Below, in pieces: positions 8,612 through 17,323 of a stretch of DNA of 33,053 bases. Below the pieces are notes generated by a model. The model was not told the DNA's origin. It ran no database searches and worked only from the letters and a program-made list of their open reading frames with translations. Position numbers and translations under genes: made by a program. This stretch comes from Marinobacterium sp. (lineage in GTDB: Bacteria > Pseudomonadota > Gammaproteobacteria > Pseudomonadales > Balneatricaceae), in the NCBI GenBank assembly GCA_025800125.1, contig JAOXSF010000139.1, positions 1 to 33,053 on the forward strand, written 5' to 3'. Position 1 is the stretch's first letter. Every line of letters starts with the position of its first letter.

Positions 8612-9472
8612 TCAAGCCAGATAACGGCCCAGTTCAGCATTAAAAATACGGCCAATCTGACGTGGTTTCTGAAATGGCAACGAGTGGTCTGTACCCGGTA
8701 TCATAAAGTAGTGCCAGCTGGGTAGCCGTTCCGCCAAGCCCCGGTGATACTGGTGCATCGGCTCTACACTGAGACCACCGATAAAGCTGGTGACATCACC
8801 CTGTGCGGCTACCAGCTGTTCTCGATCCAGCTCGTTAATTGCCGTCGTTACACAGTGCAACGCATTCGCAAAACCAAGTGGCCGCTGTGCCAGTCGGTCA
8901 ATGGTCAAACGCTCAGCTTGTGTCGACACTTTACGATTTGGTGAGATGGTATTCAGAAAATCAAGCACCCCCTGTTCCGGGCTACCAGTGCGTAACTGCT
9001 CTGCTGCGGCAGAGTATTGGTGGCGCAGCGCCACAGAAGTTTCAAAGCAGGGGCGATCAAGTACAGCGGCTTCAAGCAGGTACTGTTTAGTCACGCGTTC
9101 CGGGTGTGTCTGCTTATATAGCAGGCTGACCAACCCACCCATGGAGTAACCTCCAAGATCAAACTGCCACCAGCCGAGGTGGTCCACCAGTTGGCTGATG
9201 TCCTGCATAAGCTGTATAGCGGTGAAAGGACGTTCTTCGCCATCGGGAGCATGTGTCTGCCCCATTCCACGCAGATCAGGCACCAGAATTTCACGCCATT
9301 GATCAAGAAAAGCGGTAATTGCATGCCAGGTATCTTCTCCAGCAACACCTGCACCATGCAGAAGTACCAGCTTGCGCTCGCTTTCAACGGCCGGGTTGCG
9401 GTAGATACGATAGTGAATATGCTGATCAGACAGATGCAATTCGCGCTGTGTAATCTGACAAGGATGCTGCAT
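8612..9472 (-). CDS. Alpha/beta hydrolase
   Basis: 286 residues, cytosolic, no signal peptide. The oxyanion-hole motif LLHGAGVAG (around residues 37-45), nucleophile elbow GGYSMGG (Ser110) and C-terminal His263 in GTDHSLPF give a standard hydrolase core of ~270 residues. The acidic triad member is not obvious by eye. Substrate cannot be predicted; the fold covers esterases, lactonases and C-C bond hydrolases. It follows the same strand as the DUF1566 gene but is separated from it by a terminator, and it ends ~64 bp before the prp promoter region. Confidence 0.85.
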   Translation of the reverse strand: MQHPCQITQRELHLSDQHIHYRIYRNPAVESERKLVLLHGAGVAGEDTWHAITAFLDQWREILVPDLRGMGQTHAPDGEERPFTAIQLMQDISQLVDHLGWWQFDLGGYSMGGLVSLLYKQTHPERVTKQYLLEAAVLDRPCFETSVALRHQYSAAAEQLRTGSPEQGVLDFLNTISPNRKVSTQAERLTIDRLAQRPLGFANALHCVTTAINELDREQLVAAQGDVTSFIGGLSVEPMHQYHRGLAERLPSWHYFMIPGTDHSLPFQKPRQIGRIFNAELGRYLA

Positions 9473-9563
9473 AAAGTTAACTGTCTACAATAACTGAAGT
9501 CAGTCAGCATTATACGGTTTCCGTCTGCAACAGACAGTGCAGACCATTGAATGGATAAAATTG

Positions 9564-9592
9564 ACAGGCCTGACAAGAATCGTCAGGCCTGT
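9564..9592 (-). terminator. Strong hairpin terminator after the DUF1566 gene
   Basis: ACAGGCCTGAC (9564-9574) pairs perfectly with GTCAGGCCTGT (9582-9592), an 11-bp stem with a 7-nt loop. On the minus strand it is followed by the T-rich CAATTTTATCC. It lies 61 bp beyond the stop of the gene at 9653. Confidence 0.7.
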
Positions 9593-9652
9593 AGAAAATA
9601 ACAAGGATCAGAAGAGACCAGCAGGGGCTAGAAAAGAACAGGGGCGTAGCAA

Positions 9653-11569
9653 TCAAGCCATCCAGATATCGAATTCAATACCGTTTGCTATCTGGCCTGC
9701 AACATTCTGCTGGTTTTCAGCGCTTTCGCTGAACCCAGCCAGTACACCCGCTCGATCAATACCACCATTATCCAGTACACCGGTCCAGGCCTGATAGCCG
9801 CCCGCGTCCGGGTCACGGTCCAGCACGTTGTTATACATCGCTCGAATAAAGCCCTGATTATCCAGTTCACCATAGGTCTGCTGAAACTCATTACTATTGA
9901 TAAAGTGATTACCCGCCTGCTCCAGGCTCATCCCGTTATCCATATTATGGATCCAGGCACCTAGCCCCCCCTTGTCTGGCGTACGATCAAAAGCAGCCTG
10001 GTACAAGCGATACGCCTGACCGGCAGCCCCCTCAATATCGAAGGCAACACCTTGATCACCAAAGTGAACCCGCTCAACATTGACCAGCAGATCACTACCC
10101 TGGTTGCCCTCAACCAGTACCTGTCCATCATCTTTGCGTTGAACATTGAAGCCTGCCCGGCCAGGGCCAAAGTGAACAGTATCTAACCCGTCACCACCAT
10201 CAAATGCTTCATCAGCATTGCCAGCGGTCCAGCGATCATTCCCTTGAGTGCGATCCTGACTCATATCCGGACGACCACCAAAATTACCTTGTCCTGGCAT
10301 CTGACCGCCCTGGCCCGGCATCTGATCACCCGGCACAGGTAGCTGATCACTGCTATCGGGCTGTTCAGTATCGGGTTGCTGCGGTAGCTGATCATCATCT
10401 TGCACCGGGCTTTCAGGTGTCGGCGCAACGCTATCAAGCTCTGACGGATCCGCATCACGTACCAGCCGCACCATATTTTCAATACGGATTACATCACCCT
10501 GAGGGCCTCGGCCATACGGAAACTCTGCTGCATCGCCTGTTTTAGGATCACTACGCTGAGCACCGGCCCCATGCACATCAAGCAGGTTGTAGTTACCCCC
10601 CTGTTCCATCCAGCCAAGTGCCCGACCAAAAGAGAGGTATACCGCAGCATCGCCCGCTGGCCCTTCAACGTGCGTAGTACCCGTCCAGTAGAAACCATAT
10701 TCAGGGTCAGCTACTGTCCCTATATTAGTTGCACTGAATAACGGATCAATGGCTGCACTACCAGTGATGTCAGGGGCACGTTCATAATCAACCAGACTTT
10801 GCAACTCTTTAGCATTGGGCAAACGCCAATCGCTATGGCCGCCATATTCATAGTTTTCCGCCCATTCCAGCGCCTCCTTCCAGGTCATCGCTTCGACACT
10901 GTCAGACTGCATCCACATCAGACCAGTGGCGTTATCAGTGATGGTGCCATCGCCGTTATCAGCAAAATCATTTTCACCATAAGCTTCATTACCACGAACA
11001 TAGAGCGCCACACTTTCTTTATCCTGCGCATTACCGTCACCGTTTGGATAACCCTTAATTCGGCCATCGGCAAAGTTAACGCCAAAGGTCGTGCCATTAC
11101 CGCCCATGGTGGTGGCTACATATTCGGTAGAACTCCAGTACTGGGCGTCAATAAAGCGCTCGCCATTACTGGTATCACCATACGCAAACTGGAAGTAGTT
11201 ATCATCCAGATAAGGCTCAGACTCATCAGCAGAGCGGCCAGTATAGCCACTGAAATCCATCAGTGAGTACAGCTCTTTAATATCTGGTAACCGCCAGTCG
11301 GTGTAGCCTCCCGTTGTCGCGCTATCAGCACCCACCAGCGCGTCACTGTAGGTAATGTCAGCAACCGGTGTTGCCGCCCAGACCAGACCGGTATTGAGGT
11401 CTGTAATAGTGCCATCACCATTATTCTGGTAAAGCGGCTGCACTCCCTGGTAAGTTGCATCCTGGCCGTAGAAATCACTGCCTTGTGTCGGTGCGCTGAT
11501 CTCACCACTATTGCTATAAAAAGTTGTCTGATTGGTGTCAACGATGGTGTATGTCAGTGAATTGCTCAT
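9653..11569 (-). CDS. Secreted-type protein with two DUF1566 domains and a DUF4214-like C-terminus
   Basis: 638 residues. Two DUF1566 (Lcl-type) modules occupy ~45-200 and ~203-372; each begins with an NGDGTITD loop followed by TGL.W and carries DWRLP.(I/A)KEL, and the first also has YWSSTEY. A Pro/Gln/Asp-rich linker (~380-445) with PGDQMPGQGGQMPGQG repeats follows. Residues ~450-512 (GGDGLDTVHFGPGR..NVERVHFGD) resemble the strand-rich segment that precedes DUF4214 in type I secreted surface proteins, and ~515-625 resembles DUF4214 (two RLYQAAFDRTPD / YNNVLDRDPDAGGY repeats). There is no signal peptide and the C-terminus is short and hydrophobic, which fits type I secretion, but no transporter gene is nearby. 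ATG 11569 has GAGGG upstream. DUF1566 modules are often linked to C-type-lectin-like binding; function here is unknown. Confidence 0.85.
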   Translation of the reverse strand: MSNSLTYTIVDTNQTTFYSNSGEISAPTQGSDFYGQDATYQGVQPLYQNNGDGTITDLNTGLVWAATPVADITYSDALVGADSATTGGYTDWRLPDIKELYSLMDFSGYTGRSADESEPYLDDNYFQFAYGDTSNGERFIDAQYWSSTEYVATTMGGNGTTFGVNFADGRIKGYPNGDGNAQDKESVALYVRGNEAYGENDFADNGDGTITDNATGLMWMQSDSVEAMTWKEALEWAENYEYGGHSDWRLPNAKELQSLVDYERAPDITGSAAIDPLFSATNIGTVADPEYGFYWTGTTHVEGPAGDAAVYLSFGRALGWMEQGGNYNLLDVHGAGAQRSDPKTGDAAEFPYGRGPQGDVIRIENMVRLVRDADPSELDSVAPTPESPVQDDDQLPQQPDTEQPDSSDQLPVPGDQMPGQGGQMPGQGNFGGRPDMSQDRTQGNDRWTAGNADEAFDGGDGLDTVHFGPGRAGFNVQRKDDGQVLVEGNQGSDLLVNVERVHFGDQGVAFDIEGAAGQAYRLYQAAFDRTPDKGGLGAWIHNMDNGMSLEQAGNHFINSNEFQQTYGELDNQGFIRAMYNNVLDRDPDAGGYQAWTGVLDNGGIDRAGVLAGFSESAENQQNVAGQIANGIEFDIWMA

Positions 11570-11822
11570 CCGTCTGCCCTCTTCAAAATCTGCAGCATCA
11601 GCTTGTCAGGGTGGCTCTTCATCAAGCCTGTAAGCTAAACATACACTGCCTGCATGAATGAATTGTGCAGAAATTATGGATAAGTGGGAATTTTTCACAC
11701 TTTTATTGATATAGCTCTGGATCAAACGCCAGGCGTGTAAGGCGCAACAACCATGGCTGGAAGGTTCATCATACAAACAGGTACAGATATACTGCGACAT
11801 ATAGCGTCCCCGGAGAAACGGT
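11570..11822. promoter_or_regulatory. Divergent intergenic region
   Basis: 253 bp separating the divergently oriented DUF1566 and diguanylate cyclase genes. It must contain both promoters, but I see no strong -35/-10 pair or palindrome that I would assign to either. Confidence 0.45.
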
Positions 11823-13418
11823 ATGCCAGCATTTATGAATACCATCCCCCTGAAGACAAAGGTACGACATACCATTATCCAGCCATTACTTTGTATGACC
11901 GCTGGTATTCTGATGCTCGCCACCTCTGAATATATTATCGCCAATGAACAGTTTGAGCAGATATTCCATAAGCACCATGCAGCAATGCTGATGATCTCAC
12001 CTGAAAATGGCCAGATTGTGGCGGCGAACAATGCAGCCAGTAAGTTTTATGGCTATAGCCTGTCACAGCTGGAAAGCATGAGTATTCAGCAGATTAACGC
12101 CCTGTCTCCCGAAGCAATCGCGCAAGAACGCAAACTCGCTACCAAAGAAAATCGTAACTATTTTATTTTTCGCCACCGATTAGCCAACGGGGAACTGCGC
12201 ACCGTCGAGGTTTCATCCATCCCTGTTCGCTACAACAATATGACCGTACTGTATTCCATCATTCATGATGTCTCAGCACTGCGAAATACACAGGATGCAC
12301 TCTGGCACTACCAGAACAGACTGGAACAGATGGTTGATGAAAAAGTACAACAACTCAGACTACATCAATCTCAACAGATTCTGGGGTTAGGTGTGACCAC
12401 CCTTTTACTGATTCTGGGCACCACCTATCTATTGTTCCAGTTACAGAAACGCAAAACAGCGGAACACCTGCTAGCCCAACAAAAACAGCACCTGGATGAC
12501 ATTATCTGGGGTACCAATGTTGGCACCTGGGAATGGCGACCCATGACTGGCGAGGTAATTTTTAACGAACGTTGGGCCGAGATCATTGGTTACAAACTGC
12601 AAGAGCTGGAACCTGTTTCCATTGAAACCTGGCAACAGCGCTGTCATAAGGAAGACCTGTATCTCTCTGAGCAGCTGCTGAAGAAACACTTTAATGGCAA
12701 ACTTGAATACTATGAATGCGAAGTAAGGATACGGCATAAAGCTGGCCACTGGGTATGGGTGCTTGATCGTGGCAAAGTCGTTGAGAGAGATAACAATAGC
12801 CAGCCACTCAGAATGTCTGGTACCCGTCAGGATATATCCCGACGTAAAGCAATGCAGCAGCAACTGGAACAACAGGCACTTTATGACTGCCTGACCGGCC
12901 TGCCCAACCGCGTACTGTTCTATGACAGAGCCAGCAAGGCTATTCAGCTGGAAGCTCGCAGCCATATCCCCTTCTCATTACTCTTTGTTGATCTGGACGG
13001 CTTTAAAACTGTCAATGATAGCGCAGGCCATGATGCGGGTGATGCAGTGTTGATTGAAGTCGCGCGACGATTGTCCCTGGCAGTCAGAAAATCAGACACG
13101 GTCGCCCGCATGGGCGGCGATGAATTCGCCATTATCTTGCACGCAACAGGAAACAACCAACACATCTCAGAAAACGGTGATGCCACAATTGATGAAGGGA
13201 CAAAAAACGGGGGAGCAAAAAAAGTAGCCGATGAAATTCTGCATACACTAAGCCTGCCCTATACATACAAAAAGCAACGTTTTGAACTGTCCTGCTGCAT
13301 TGGTATTGCATCATGCCCTGTTGATGGTACCGATACTGACACACTACTGAAGTTATCAGATAAAGCGATGTATCAGGCCAAGCACGCGGGCAAAGCACAG
13401 ATTGTCAATGTAAGCTAG
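11823..13418 (+). CDS. Membrane PAS-PAS-GGDEF diguanylate cyclase
   Basis: 531 residues. A first membrane segment (~18-40) is followed by a PAS domain (~45-155), a coiled linker, a second membrane segment (~187-206), a second PAS domain with its PAC tail (~222-342) and a GGDEF domain (~352-531). The signature is intact as GGDEF at 431-435, and the inhibitory RxxD site is Arg422-Asp425, five residues before it, so an active, product-inhibited cyclase is expected. There is no EAL domain. After the active site a Gly/Asn/Asp-rich stretch (~443-466) looks longer than in typical GGDEF domains. ATG 11823 has GGAGA at good spacing. The first PAS lies between two membrane segments and is therefore likely periplasmic. 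Confidence 0.93.
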   Translation: MPAFMNTIPLKTKVRHTIIQPLLCMTAGILMLATSEYIIANEQFEQIFHKHHAAMLMISPENGQIVAANNAASKFYGYSLSQLESMSIQQINALSPEAIAQERKLATKENRNYFIFRHRLANGELRTVEVSSIPVRYNNMTVLYSIIHDVSALRNTQDALWHYQNRLEQMVDEKVQQLRLHQSQQILGLGVTTLLLILGTTYLLFQLQKRKTAEHLLAQQKQHLDDIIWGTNVGTWEWRPMTGEVIFNERWAEIIGYKLQELEPVSIETWQQRCHKEDLYLSEQLLKKHFNGKLEYYECEVRIRHKAGHWVWVLDRGKVVERDNNSQPLRMSGTRQDISRRKAMQQQLEQQALYDCLTGLPNRVLFYDRASKAIQLEARSHIPFSLLFVDLDGFKTVNDSAGHDAGDAVLIEVARRLSLAVRKSDTVARMGGDEFAIILHATGNNQHISENGDATIDEGTKNGGAKKVADEILHTLSLPYTYKKQRFELSCCIGIASCPVDGTDTDTLLKLSDKAMYQAKHAGKAQIVNVS

Positions 13419-13470
13419 CTAGCCACACCTTGTTCTTGAATTATCCGACTATGTTTCCATCGCCTTTCTC

Positions 13471-13538
13471 TACAAGCTCTTTTTACAAGCTCTTTTTACA
13501 AGCCCTTTTCTACAAGCCCTTCTCTACAGGCCCTTCTC
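13471..13538. repeat. Five tandem copies of a 13-14 bp pyrimidine-rich unit
   Basis: Copies start at 13471, 13484, 13497, 13511 and 13525; the first two are identical (TACAAGCTCTTTT) and later ones drift to TACAAGCCCTTCTC and TACAGGCCCTTCTC. The array sits in the gap between the cyclase and the universal stress gene, which otherwise holds no gene. Confidence 0.85.
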
Positions 13539-13641
13539 GGCAGCTCGAGCGCGACAACCTCAACCCTCCGGTGGATTACCCGTCGTTGCCAACCCCGTTT
13601 AAATAGCAGCATTAACGATCAGGTCTGTCCGGGAGTCTGTC

Positions 13642-14133
13642 ATGCTGCCTGAAATTCGCACCATCCTTTATGCATCCGATCTGGGCGAGGGAAGCCGTCC
13701 AGCTTTTCGTCTGGCCCTGAATGAAGCGATCAGGCACCAGGCAAAGATTGTGTTTATCCATGTTATCGAACCCTTCGAACAAACTATGGAAGAAACCATT
13801 GAAGAGTATCTGCCGGAGCAGGTCAGCAATCGTCATCTGTCCCAGCTGATGAGCACTCACAAACGTCGGGTAGAAGAACGCATTCAGCGCTTTCTGGAAA
13901 CTGAAGCCGTTGACAGCAACAGCCTGCCACAGGCACCCGAAGCGGTTGTAAAGGTGGGCAGGCCCGACAAGGTGATCCTGAAAATTGCTGAACGCCATAA
14001 CGCAGACCTTATCGTCATGGGTGATCGTGCCAACTCCACCCTGTCCCGCATCTTCCTGGGCTCTACCGCTCAGAAAGTCATTCACCGTAGCAGTGTACCG
14101 GTTCTGATTGTTCCCCTTCAGAAGAACCGCTAA
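13642..14133 (+). CDS. Universal stress protein, UspA family
   Basis: 163 residues, one Usp domain. The N-terminal strand TILYASDLGEGS and the C-terminal nucleotide-binding region VMGDRANSTLSRIFLGSTAQKV, ending in SVPVLIVP, define the family. The ATP-binding type has G-x2-G-x9-G-[ST]; here the second Gly is Ala (GDRA), so ATP binding may be altered, though the final GST is kept. GGGAG precedes ATG 13642. It is 50 bp upstream of the outer-membrane protein gene, on the same strand, and may be co-transcribed with it. Confidence 0.92.
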   Translation: MLPEIRTILYASDLGEGSRPAFRLALNEAIRHQAKIVFIHVIEPFEQTMEETIEEYLPEQVSNRHLSQLMSTHKRRVEERIQRFLETEAVDSNSLPQAPEAVVKVGRPDKVILKIAERHNADLIVMGDRANSTLSRIFLGSTAQKVIHRSSVPVLIVPLQKNR

Positions 14134-14183
14134 ACCGCCTCGGTGGATACCCAATGCAACGCAGTCTGCAGAGAAAAATAACG

Positions 14184-15482
14184 ATGAAAAAACAGATGCT
14201 TTATAAAGCTTCAACCCTTCTGACAGGTGCCGCAATGGTTGCCATGGCCGGTCAGGCGAATGCTTACAACCTGATCAGCGACGCTAATACCGAGCTGAAC
14301 CTGGACATTGAAGCCGTAGTGGGTACGTTCCATAGCCAGGAAACCTATGGAAACCCGGATGCCTCGCCAAGCTGGCGGGAAGCTTATCTGAAATACGGCC
14401 TGTCCGGCCATCGCGCTCTGAACAGTGAACTAACCCTGTACGGCGGCCTGAATGCTATAAGTGCGGGCAACTGGGGTGACGGTGACGCTTCTGGCGTCAG
14501 TAATGGCAATGAACGCCAGACCAAACTGGAAGATGCTTTTGCGGGTATTCGCAATGAGTGGATCGACTTCTCTGCAGGCCGTCAGAAAATCACCATTGGT
14601 GATGGCTTTATCATCAATGACGATGCCCTCAACTTTGGTGAAGCCATTGATAAAGAACTGAGCCGTGGTGGTGCTTACTGGCTGGCGGCACGCAAAGCAT
14701 TTGATAAAACCGCTGTGCTGAAGCTGGGCCACGAACAGGGCCCGCGTGCAGAACTGTTCTGGTTTGAGTCTGATAACAAGGCCAAAGGCCGCAGCGAAAT
14801 GGCCGGTATCAATCTGGAGCACCGCGGCGACATCGGCACCTTTGGCGCACTCTATCTGGAAGGGCTTGACGTCAACCCAACCGGTATTGCCGGTGGGGCA
14901 TTCGATAATCTGCAACGCGATGGCCAGAAAACCATCAGCGTGCGTTATCAGGGTAATGCCGGAATTGAAAACCTGTTTCTGTCGGCTGAATTTGCTGATC
15001 AACGCCAGGGTAATAACAGCCCGGATGCCAATGCCTGGTATATGGAAGCAGGCTGGACCTTTGCAAACATTGCTTGGCAACCCTCCATCAATTACCGCTA
15101 TAGCACTTTTGATAACGGTTATGATGAACTCTTCACCGGCTTTAACCGTGGTTATGGCACCTGGTTCCAGGGTGAAATCCGCGCCAACTACGCCGCCGGA
15201 GGCCCGGGCAATACCGATGTTGATATTCACCACATCGGCGTGAAAGCCAACCCGATGGAAACCCTCAGCGTGGGTGCATTATTCTTCGACTTCTCCGACA
15301 CCATGGGTGGCAGCGGCGCTAACGACGCTCAGGAAATCAACCTGTACGCTGAGTGGGTTGTTAATGACCACCTGATCGTCAGCCCACTGGTGGGTTTCTA
15401 CACCCCGGACAGCGCTACCAGCACCCAGGGTAATGACGATACCAACACCTATTTCCAGTTGCTGGCTATCGTACCGTTCTGA
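14184..15482 (+). CDS. Outer-membrane beta-barrel (porin-like / alginate-export-like) protein
   Basis: 432 residues from ATG 14184, chosen because it puts a classic signal peptide first (MKK..., hydrophobic core, cleavage after GQANA, ~residue 27); an ATG 30 bp earlier would add a polar extension. The mature part alternates aromatic and polar residues in short beta strands (for example FSAGRQKITIGDGF, LFFDFSDTM) and ends in ...LLAIVPF, a terminal Phe typical of BAM-assembled barrels. Several stretches (AGRQKI.IGDGF.INDDALNFG) recall alginate-export-type barrels. Substrate is unknown; its neighbour is an aldehyde dehydrogenase. A strong hairpin follows. Confidence 0.8.
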   Translation: MKKQMLYKASTLLTGAAMVAMAGQANAYNLISDANTELNLDIEAVVGTFHSQETYGNPDASPSWREAYLKYGLSGHRALNSELTLYGGLNAISAGNWGDGDASGVSNGNERQTKLEDAFAGIRNEWIDFSAGRQKITIGDGFIINDDALNFGEAIDKELSRGGAYWLAARKAFDKTAVLKLGHEQGPRAELFWFESDNKAKGRSEMAGINLEHRGDIGTFGALYLEGLDVNPTGIAGGAFDNLQRDGQKTISVRYQGNAGIENLFLSAEFADQRQGNNSPDANAWYMEAGWTFANIAWQPSINYRYSTFDNGYDELFTGFNRGYGTWFQGEIRANYAAGGPGNTDVDIHHIGVKANPMETLSVGALFFDFSDTMGGSGANDAQEINLYAEWVVNDHLIVSPLVGFYTPDSATSTQGNDDTNTYFQLLAIVPF

Positions 15483-15508
15483 TCTGAGCATCCAGCTCCG
15501 TCTGTTTT

Positions 15509-15561
15509 GTCGCCACCAGCTTCTGCTCTCTGGCCAGAGCACAGCAGAAGCTGGCAGCGAC
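15509..15561 (+). other. Long hairpin between the barrel protein gene and the aldehyde dehydrogenase gene
   Basis: CCAGCTTCTGCT (15516-15527) pairs perfectly with AGCAGAAGCTGG (15543-15554). An outer GTCGC/GCGAC stem (15509-15513 with 15557-15561) lies beyond a 2x2 internal loop, and CTCTGG/CCAGAG in the loop can pair as well. No T run follows, so it may protect the upstream mRNA 3' end or give partial termination rather than act as a standard terminator. Confidence 0.65.
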
Positions 15562-15632
15562 AGTTATACAGGCTTGAGTATACACAACCACTGCTATAGC
15601 TCACCAAGCAACCAACCAAACAGGACACACAC

Positions 15633-17045
15633 ATGTCAGACGCATATTCACTGCTGATCAACGGCCAGCGTTACGCTGGTGCTAATGGCACTTTCGAGGT
15701 GATTAACCCTGCAACTGAGACACCCGTTGCAGAATGCCCGGCCGCATCTGTGCAACAGCTGGACCAGGCTGTCGAAGCAGCCCAGAGTGCATTCGAAAGC
15801 TGGCAGCACAGCAGCGATGATGAGCGCAAAGCCTGCCTTAATGCCATTGCTGATCGCATTGAGGCACATACGGATGAGCTGGCACAGATTATCGTGCAGG
15901 AACAAGGTAAACCACTGTTCCTGGCACAGGCAGAAGTCGGTGGTGCCGTTGCCTGGACTCGCCACACCGCCAGCCTGGAGTTGCCAGTAAAAGTTCTGGA
16001 AGACAGTGCTGAACGTCATATCAGCCTGCACCACAAACCTCTGGGTGTTATCGCCTCTATCACCCCCTGGAACTGGCCACTCATGATCGCCATCTGGCAT
16101 ATCATGCCTGCACTACGTGCCGGAAACACCGTGGTTTGTAAACCTTCTGGCTTTACACCACTCAACACACTGCGGCTGATCGAACTGCTCAGCGAAGAGT
16201 TGCCCGCAGGTGTCGTCAATATCGTGACGGGTGACGCTGAAATGGGCCAGGCGATCAGTGAACACCCTGGCATTCAAAAAATCGTCTTCACAGGTTCTAC
16301 AGGTACTGGCCAGAAAATCATGCAGAGCGCCTCAGGCAACCTTAAACGCCTGACACTGGAGCTAGGCGGTAATGATGCCGCTATCATACTGCCTGACGCC
16401 GATGTGGACGCTATTGCAGAAGGCATCTTCCAGACCGCTTTCCTGAACATGGGCCAGACCTGCGCCTGCCTGAAGCGCCTGTATGTACATGACAGCCTGC
16501 ATGATGCGTTGTGTGACAAGCTGACAGACCTTGCACAGCAACAAGTTGTTGGCAATGGCCTTCAGGATGGTATCACCTTCGGCCCGGTACAGAACGCCAT
16601 GCAGTTCCAGAAAGTCAGCGAACTGGTTGACGATGCACGTCGCCAGGGTGCAACCGTACGTTGCGGCGGTGAACCACAAGCGGGTGCAGGTTACTTCTAC
16701 CCTCCAACCATCGTTACTGACCTGCCAGCAGGCTGCCGTCTGGTTGATGAAGAACAGTTTGGCCCGGTACTGCCTGTTATCCGTTATAGCGATGTAAACG
16801 ATGCTATCGCCCAGGCCAACGCCAGCGCTGAAGGGCTGGGTGGCTCTGTCTGGTCATCGGATATCACGCAAGCGCAGAAGATTGCCAGCCAACTGGATTG
16901 CGGCACAGTATGGATAAACAACCATGCTGAAGTGCTGCCCCACGCACCTTTCGGCGGCAGTAAAATGTCTGGTGTTGGTGTGGAGTTTGGCGAAGAAGGC
17001 CTGTTGGAATACACCCAGCTACAAACCGTTAACATCCGTCGCTGA
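15633..17045 (+). CDS. NAD(P)-dependent aldehyde dehydrogenase
   Basis: 470 residues, full-length ALDH superfamily member. Visible active-site elements are TPWNWP (Asn147), VCKPSGFTP (Lys170), FTGSTGTG for the cofactor, LELGGND (Glu243, general base) and GQTCAC (Cys277, nucleophile); PFGGSKMSG is the C-terminal signature. It oxidises an aldehyde to the acid in the cytosol. The VCKPSGFTPL..LR and GQTCACLKRLYVH segments suggest the group of NAD-ALDHs annotated as broad-substrate or lactaldehyde-like, but the substrate cannot be assigned. It follows the barrel protein gene by 150 bp containing a strong hairpin and is followed by a terminator. Confidence 0.92.
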   Translation: MSDAYSLLINGQRYAGANGTFEVINPATETPVAECPAASVQQLDQAVEAAQSAFESWQHSSDDERKACLNAIADRIEAHTDELAQIIVQEQGKPLFLAQAEVGGAVAWTRHTASLELPVKVLEDSAERHISLHHKPLGVIASITPWNWPLMIAIWHIMPALRAGNTVVCKPSGFTPLNTLRLIELLSEELPAGVVNIVTGDAEMGQAISEHPGIQKIVFTGSTGTGQKIMQSASGNLKRLTLELGGNDAAIILPDADVDAIAEGIFQTAFLNMGQTCACLKRLYVHDSLHDALCDKLTDLAQQQVVGNGLQDGITFGPVQNAMQFQKVSELVDDARRQGATVRCGGEPQAGAGYFYPPTIVTDLPAGCRLVDEEQFGPVLPVIRYSDVNDAIAQANASAEGLGGSVWSSDITQAQKIASQLDCGTVWINNHAEVLPHAPFGGSKMSGVGVEFGEEGLLEYTQLQTVNIRR

Positions 17046-17108
17046 TCAGAACAGCCCTATCCCCTCGGCCCTGGACAACACCGGGGCCTCTGCTGTGTTC
17101 GTTGTGAT

Positions 17109-17130
17109 CTTCGCTTCTTGCGAAGTTTTT
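17109..17130 (+). terminator. Intrinsic terminator after the aldehyde dehydrogenase
   Basis: CTTCGC (17109-17114) pairs with GCGAAG (17120-17125) around TTCTT, directly followed by five T (17126-17130). Confidence 0.8.
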
Positions 17131-17131
17131 A

Positions 17132-17323
17132 CCCCATTACAGTAACGGTTCAGATATGCCCGGCTGTCCGGCGTTTGCCTTGTCAGGTTGCACACTCAGC
17201 TGACAGAACGCCTGGGTGGCAGTCTGCTGGTATGCTCTGAAATCTGTTGTCCGCACCTGGCTGGCGGTTGTTGTAGCAGGTTTACGGTAGCTGCTGTAAC
17301 GCTGTAATGGGGCTTTTTCTTTT
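17132..17323 (+). ncRNA. Candidate structured RNA closed by an 11-bp terminal helix
   Basis: CCCCATTACAG (17132-17142) is exactly complementary to CTGTAATGGGG (17302-17312), and the second arm is followed on the plus strand by CTTTTTCTTTT. Inside, GGCGTT..TGTCAG and CTGACA..AACGCC form a two-part stem (about 17170-17212). This layout of paired ends, internal hairpins and a terminal T run is what a ~180-nt small RNA would look like. I do not recognise a known family; it lacks the conserved cores of 6S RNA or cobalamin riboswitches. No promoter is evident after the preceding terminator. A small non-autonomous element with 11-bp inverted ends is the alternative. Confidence 0.35.

Noticed and set aside
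8612-9472. Assigning the hydrolase to the methylcitrate pathway
   Set aside because: It is on the same strand but upstream of the prp promoter region and no hydrolase is needed in that pathway.
14430-15233. A 267-codon minus-strand frame opposite the barrel protein
   Set aside because: Opposite a gene with signal peptide and barrel features; the antisense product has no motif.
17132-17323. Cobalamin riboswitch or 6S RNA
   Set aside because: Size and paired ends are reminiscent, but conserved core sequences of either class are not visible.
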